Positions 59,290 through 64,000 of a DNA stretch of 64,000 bases are shown one piece after another. The notes under the pieces were generated by a model that saw only the letters and a list, made by a program, of their open reading frames with translations, had not been told where the DNA came from and searched no databases. Source of the DNA: Diphasiastrum complanatum (taxonomy: Eukaryota; Streptophyta; Lycopodiopsida; Lycopodiales; Lycopodiaceae); assembly GCA_029204225.1 (NCBI GenBank), contig CM055111.1:1684421-1748420 (forward strand), written 5' to 3'. Numbering within the stretch: position 1 is the first letter of the stretch; every line of letters starts with the position of its first letter. A program made the translations under genes and the position numbers.

Positions 59290-59910
59290 TACACCCACTT
59301 TCTGACACAAAGGAGGATCCACCTTCAAGGAAAGGTATATTTGTTGGATATAGTGATTTACATTCCTACTACTAATAAGGCAATTATTGGTAGAGATGTC
59401 ATTTTCCATGAGAGGAACATTCCAAAAGTGTATTCAAGTAATGTTGGTGTGGATGGATCTAACAATCTTGATGTTGATGTTATGGATCCTAATTCAGATG
59501 GTGATGATGAAGGACCTTCATAAAGTCAAAAGCCAAGGAAAACATCAAGGGAAAGACAAACACCTTCAAGGCTCACATATGATGAGAAAACTAAGCAATT
59601 TATTGTTGGAACAAACTATGCTTTTCTAATCTCTTTTGATGACCCTACATGTGTAGATGAAGCAAGGAACAAAGATGAGCAATGGATCTCGAGTGTCAAG
59701 CTCTTATGAAGAACAATACATGGAGATTGGTGGAGTTACCTAAGGACGAAAGCTATTGGATGCAAATAGATCTTCAAGATGAAGACTAACTAAGATGGAT
59801 CTATCAATAAGCATAAGGCAAGGTTGGTGGCCAAGGGATATGCACAAGAACATGGTATTGACTATGATGAGACCTTTGCACCCGTGGCAAAGATGGTAAG
59901 CATTCGTGTC
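59290..59910 (+). pseudogene. Copia fragment: integrase end to RT start
   Basis: IYIPTTNKAIIGRDVIFHER (integrase C-terminal block), an acidic linker (NSDGDDEGPS, stop), then RLTYDEKTKQFIVGTNYAFL, EARNKDEQWI, MKNNTWRLVELPKDE and a decayed KVGGQGIC / DLCTRGKDG region corresponding to the RT front. At least three frame breaks and several stops. It belongs to a different copia lineage from D and F. Ends near 59910. Confidence 0.78.
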
Positions 59911-60685
59911 AATAGTTGAGAATCCCTCTAAATACTTAACAAAGATGCAAGGGTTTGATCTCATCTTGATCTCTTGGTTGTCACATTTGCCAATCCATGC
60001 TCAATGGGGACTAGTTACAACCCTTATCCCCCTTTTGCAATGGATACCTTGTGACTATTATGCCCCTTTTTTGAACATATTAAAAAACAGAATATATATG
60101 TATTTTTTTCCAAATGTAGGTGCTGCTCTTTCCACCCAGCGTGTCCGTACAGCTACCACGTGGCACTTTTCAGAGTGGTAGGTTAGAGTCAAAAACTACT
60201 TATTAATTTTCATAATGTAGATATGAAAAAAGTAAAGGTACCCATTACACAATGGAACTGGGCAGGAGGACATTTTGCCCGATTCGGCTTTCCAAAATTT
60301 TTTAGGCTCGGCTCCTCAAGGCCTCGCTTAAAATTTTTTGGAAATCCTTACACCTTTCATAATACATTGAAACCACCCTCATTTGCTCCGACCTTGCCTA
60401 AAAGTTTTAGAAACCCTTATTGAGCATAATGTCCTTTGCACAACACCTTCCATAATACATTGAAACCATCCTAATTCACAATGCACCATAGCCATAGCCT
60501 AAGGTTAAGAGTCACTATATACACCATAGCCTAGGGCATAGCCTCTAGGCTTGTTGCACAACCCACAAGCAAGAAAGCAATGTTTTGAGGGTGATGGTGT
60601 GGAAAGGCAGCAAGAGGCAATTAAATGGGGTGGGCTTCAAAATGCAAATCTCTGGATATTGGAGATCCTGCCTACTACCAGTACC
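59911..60685 (+). other. Intergenic region with short direct repeats
   Basis: No gene. Contains a direct repeat of about 32 bp (CATAATACATTGAAACCA, at about 60356 and 60448) and repeated CCATAGCCTA. If the downstream exon is real, this would hold its promoter, but no convincing TATA box is visible. Confidence 0.4.
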
Positions 60686-60923
60686 ATGGAAGCGTTCACA
60701 AACAGTTTGCTTTTTCATGGATTTGATGCATATTCTCATGCATTTCCTCCTTCCATTTTCTGCAACTCTGTTCCTTCGCCCTCGCCTATAACGCTTCCTA
60801 AGCGAAATCTGTTTCATCCAGCTGCTCGCAGAAACATTCTTAGTAGGAAAGCTGGAGGACACTCAAATTTGCAGTCTTCACCTGACATGAGGTACTCCAA
60901 TGAACTATTCTGTTGGACAGGCG
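60686..60923 (+). CDS. Candidate first exon, possible plastid-targeted protein
   Basis: ATG in TACCATGG, a good plant start context. About 79 codons: MEAFTNSLLFHGFDAYSHAF, PPSIFCNSVPSPSPITLPKR, then NLFHPAARRNILSRKAGG. The start is rich in Ser, Pro, Arg and Lys and poor in acidic residues, as in chloroplast transit peptides. The frame runs into GGCG|GTAGATGATTAG, a plausible 5' splice site followed at once by stops. No matching next exon is recognisable in the remaining 3 kb, so the call is weak. An open frame continues upstream to 60551 but without support. Confidence 0.35.
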
Positions 60924-61956
60924 GTAGATGATTAGATATTGAATTTATTTGTTAAGGTGTGTTACTTTCACATTTGTTTACTTGAAAATATGGTTGAATA
61001 GAATGCAATGAGGTTGGAAGTAAAATTTGGACATTGAAATCCGTTATGCATTTGAGTTTGAACATGAGTTTCCCTCAACGTATGAATGAAAGAAAACTTG
61101 GTTTCAAATTAAGCACGAATTATCTAGCTCATAAAAACAGCTTGCAATGTGATTTATGACCGCTGCGCAGTTCATAATCTCTTATGTGTTTCTTCTTCCT
61201 AGATCAGTTGAAAAGTATGGCATTATACACATTATTCATTTAACTTAAAGATGATGCCCTACAAATTGGAGAGCAATTTTTTGAAAAATTCAAATCTGGC
61301 TTGTGAGACTCGAGTCAGTCAAAATTTTCAAGAACAGCAAGTGAATTCATCTATTCAGGAGTAGATTGAGAGAATATACGTCCACATCTGTTATTAATCC
61401 AATCGAGCTGACGGTTCATTATCTCGCTTCTGAAGGGAGATGCATATGGGCATGTTGACCATGTACCACTAGATCTGATGATAAGTCAGTATTTGGGGAG
61501 ATCAGTTAAATTTTACATATCTGAAATAGGAACAAACTTTCTTTCGATTTTCAACCACGTTTTAAGGTAAATGTTTACAATGATCACCTGACATTTTAAC
61601 TTACCATTCTTGTGCAAGCACGGAAACCAGAATCTCAAGTTGATTAGAATCTTGTTACTAAAAGTAAAGGCTGAAAGTGCTCAATTTTTTTGTTACCTTT
61701 CTTTATTTTTGTATGTTGTGTTTGTAACAATCAAACACGGATTATTATGAAATTACCATGAACTTTTCGGTGGGAATCACAGAAAGAAAACCAATAAACA
61801 TAATGGAAATCATGTGAATTGCCCTGCCATAGATGCATGCATTCTAGAAGCCCTAACAAACACATAGCGTGCTAATCTATGCCATGAAGGCCACAATTGG
61901 CTATTGGCCCATGCATCACCTTCTGAGCTATGTCACGGGTGTAGAATCATTCATAA
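60924..61956. other. Non-coding, possible intron
   Basis: AT-rich, without recognisable domains, RNA genes or repeats shared with the rest of the window. Confidence 0.4.
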
Positions 61957-63031
61957 TAGTGTTTCCACCCGGTTCAGAATCGACCTTTTCAGAATCGAAC
62001 CGGGTCCCTTCCAAAAGAATCGGCAATTTTTTTTTTTTTTTTGCATTTTGTTAGATATAGTGCTAAAAAAATATCCACTGTATTATGTATAATGTCTTAA
62101 ATTTGTCTAAAATCTTATAGATGTTAGATCGCTATTGAAAACATACATTTCAAAGTTTAGTATTCCTGGTAGAAAGCTGAAGCCTGAAACCATATCACAA
62201 TTCAGCGTTCACATAATCACAAGTGCACATAACAATGTTGAATGGACACATTTCGAACTTCACAAACTAGATTGCATGCTCCAACTTCTACTTAACATTG
62301 TAATTGTTAGAGTCTAGTTACGACTCTATCATGACCTTGGCACGGCCGGTCACCAAAGGGCCTGAGGCCAAGTATTGGCAAGGACCAGTGACTGAGGAGG
62401 ACATCTGTCCCAAGTTGGGACCGGTGCGTCACGAGCAGTGACCTGGTGTGGCCGCCTGACAAGTTGTCAGAGATGCGGTGTGTCTTGACCGTCGGGACCC
62501 TAGCCGTCAGTGACGAGATGCTAGCCGGCAAGTAGTCGAGGTGACCAAGAGGGTCACAGGTCTTTGGCGGGGCACGGGGGTGGTACCCTATGAGTCACTC
62601 AATATTCACAGGTCACAGGGGCTATGCATGCCATATGGACTGATCACCCATAGGTGGATGCCATGTGCCAGCTGACAGGAATAGCAGGTAGAAGGACTCA
62701 AGGAGGGGGTGCCTATGGTTGGGAGGTTCATTCTACACACCGGCTTCTAGGATTCACGAGCTTGGAGAGACTGGCTTGTGACAGTAATTTATGATTTATT
62801 CATGATCCATCATCAAACATCCATCACACAATATACTAGGTAAACATGTGAATAGAAACCATAACATTGGCAAGCCAAAACAAGAATTGTTAATGTCACA
62901 ATCAAAGAGTCGTTCCGAATCAAAGAATCGTTTTTTTTTTCCCTTTCTGGGTCCAATTCGAATCGGCCCCGATCGATTCTTTGACGAATCGCGGTTCGTT
63001 CACCAACAAATTGCGGTACGTGGAAACACTA
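61957..63031. mobile_element. Non-autonomous hAT-type DNA transposon
   Basis: 12-bp perfect terminal inverted repeats TAGTGTTTCCAC / GTGGAAACACTA, flanked on both sides by the identical 8-mer ATTCATAA (61949-61956 and 63032-63039), which fits the hAT target-site pattern nTnnnnAn. Subterminal regions are rich in GAATCG motifs in both orientations. No transposase frame. Total 1075 bp, about 590 bp without the nested LTR. Confidence 0.85.
62305..62783 (+). repeat. Solo LTR nested in the hAT element
   Basis: 479 bp, GC-rich, TGTTAGAGTC...TTGTGACA, flanked by identical 5-mers GTAAT (62300-62304 and 62784-62788). No primer site or interior. It is consistent with a gypsy-type insertion later reduced by recombination between its LTRs. 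Strand is arbitrary. Confidence 0.75.
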
Positions 63032-64000
63032 ATTCATAAGCAATACTACCAAAGCTAGTAGACAAGTCAGATGTAGTTCCACGATCCATGCAACACCCAC
63101 CATAGGAACCTAGTTGTTGCCAAGAGTTTGTCTTCTCCCTAACATTGTGCCCAATGAAATAGGGAGCTTGGTTGCTCATTGAGATCATTCTTAATATGAT
63201 GGCCGTTGTGAGGAGAATTATCTCCACAAGAATCTCATATCCATCTACACTCAATTTCCAATACATGCATATGTATTGGGAATCTATTTGCATGTCTCTC
63301 TTCTTTTCCAACGAAGTCACATGCATATATGTTGGAAATCCAACATCAACATACACCTGTCTACATATCGACATGCAATGCTAATTAGAGTTTAAGAAAG
63401 GGAACAACATGATTAGGCAAGCATAGGGTACAATGACATCCAAAGGTATCTACATCCTTAGCATACATATGCAAAAGATCCTCAGGTAGGAGAGGACGAG
63501 AATCCTTAGAGTCACAATCTTGCAAACTTGCAACATACAATATCAATGGACATGTAAAAGATTAGAGAAGAAACACACAAGAGAGATGAGAGAACCCAAG
63601 TCTCAAAATGTCGCCACCTGCAACTTTCCTCTCCAATTCTATGCCAAAGCTTCCAATTAGGACCTTGTGAATCCATTGCATGGGGATTGGGACACCTCAT
63701 GGTAGGCTGCATGAAAATCCTAGGGAGGAGAGAGTATGCAGGGAGGGGGCCTACAAGGAGAAGCGATTTTTCCTTTACAGGGCTCATTTTGGCTATTCGA
63801 CTCTTGGTGAGAGCTCAGGGCTTGTGGAGTCCTTAAGAGAGTAGGCTTTTCTTAGCATGGGTCTATGGTTGGGTGGTTACTTATTGCATGCTTCCTTGTT
63901 TTTTGTTGATCATTGCAAGTTGGATTATGGCAGTTGTTACAGGGTATAATTTATAATCCCAAAAGATTCTAAGACACTATGAAAAAGAAAATGTCCAAAG
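63032..64000. other. Flank right of the hAT element, no gene supported
   Basis: Contains a short palindrome (CCAATACATGCATATGTATTGG near 63256) and minus-strand open frames of 91 and 124 codons without recognisable domains; the longer one runs into the transposon terminus and is thus unlikely to be a gene. Confidence 0.4.

Noticed and set aside
60551-60685. Upstream extension of the candidate exon
   Set aside because: No conserved features, and the ATG at 60686 has the better context and starts the transit-peptide-like sequence.
63000-63374. 124-codon minus-strand frame
   Set aside because: It crosses the hAT terminus and target duplication, has no domain, and overlaps a simple palindromic stretch.
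63512-63787. 91-codon minus-strand frame with a hydrophobic segment
   Set aside because: No recognisable family, splice sites or promoter; could be chance. Would need transcript evidence.

Overview
This is nuclear DNA of a land plant with a large, repeat-rich genome. The evidence is nested Ty1/copia and Ty3/gypsy LTR retrotransposons with tRNA-iMet-type primer sites, AT-rich intergenic DNA, TATA-box promoters and no bacterial-style gene packing. The sequence does not identify the species. No complete housekeeping gene, rRNA, tRNA or CRISPR array is visible. The only intact-looking protein gene is a small secreted cysteine-rich gene at 24.3 kb; a possible first exon of a plastid-targeted protein lies near 60.7 kb.

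Layout. 0-1.4 kb: a very AT-rich island with a decayed Helitron-type Rep (HUH) gene on the minus strand. 1.4-8.3 kb: a 5'-truncated copia LTR split by a chromodomain Ty3/gypsy element (1744-7505) with both LTRs, primer site, polypurine tract and a near-perfect target duplication. 8.3-30.6 kb: a segmentally duplicated array around the cysteine-rich gene: one intact copy, two pseudogenes, one promoter with no gene, five copies of a near-perfect foldback, and direct and inverted flanking blocks, interrupted by a gypsy 3' fragment and a 5'-truncated copia. 30.6-31.9 kb: AT-rich sequence without genes. 31.9-59.9 kb: a retrotransposon graveyard. A copia gag is interrupted by a gypsy element (34898-44540), which in turn contains an internally deleted copia with 1.39-kb LTRs (37208-41373). 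Further copia pieces of at least three families follow on both strands. 59.9-64 kb: lower transposon density, with the candidate exon and a non-autonomous hAT element (61957-63031, perfect 8-bp duplication) that carries a nested solo LTR (62305-62783, perfect 5-bp duplication).

How it fits together. The retroelements are all dead: each has in-frame stops, frameshifts or missing domains, and many stops look like C-to-T (or G-to-A) changes of conserved Arg, Gln or Trp codons, as expected of methylated plant transposons. The cysteine-rich array shows birth-and-death evolution: duplication, inversion, deletion and pseudogenisation around one surviving secreted-protein gene. Element boundaries come from paired repeats, primer sites and polypurine tracts where stated; others are approximate.
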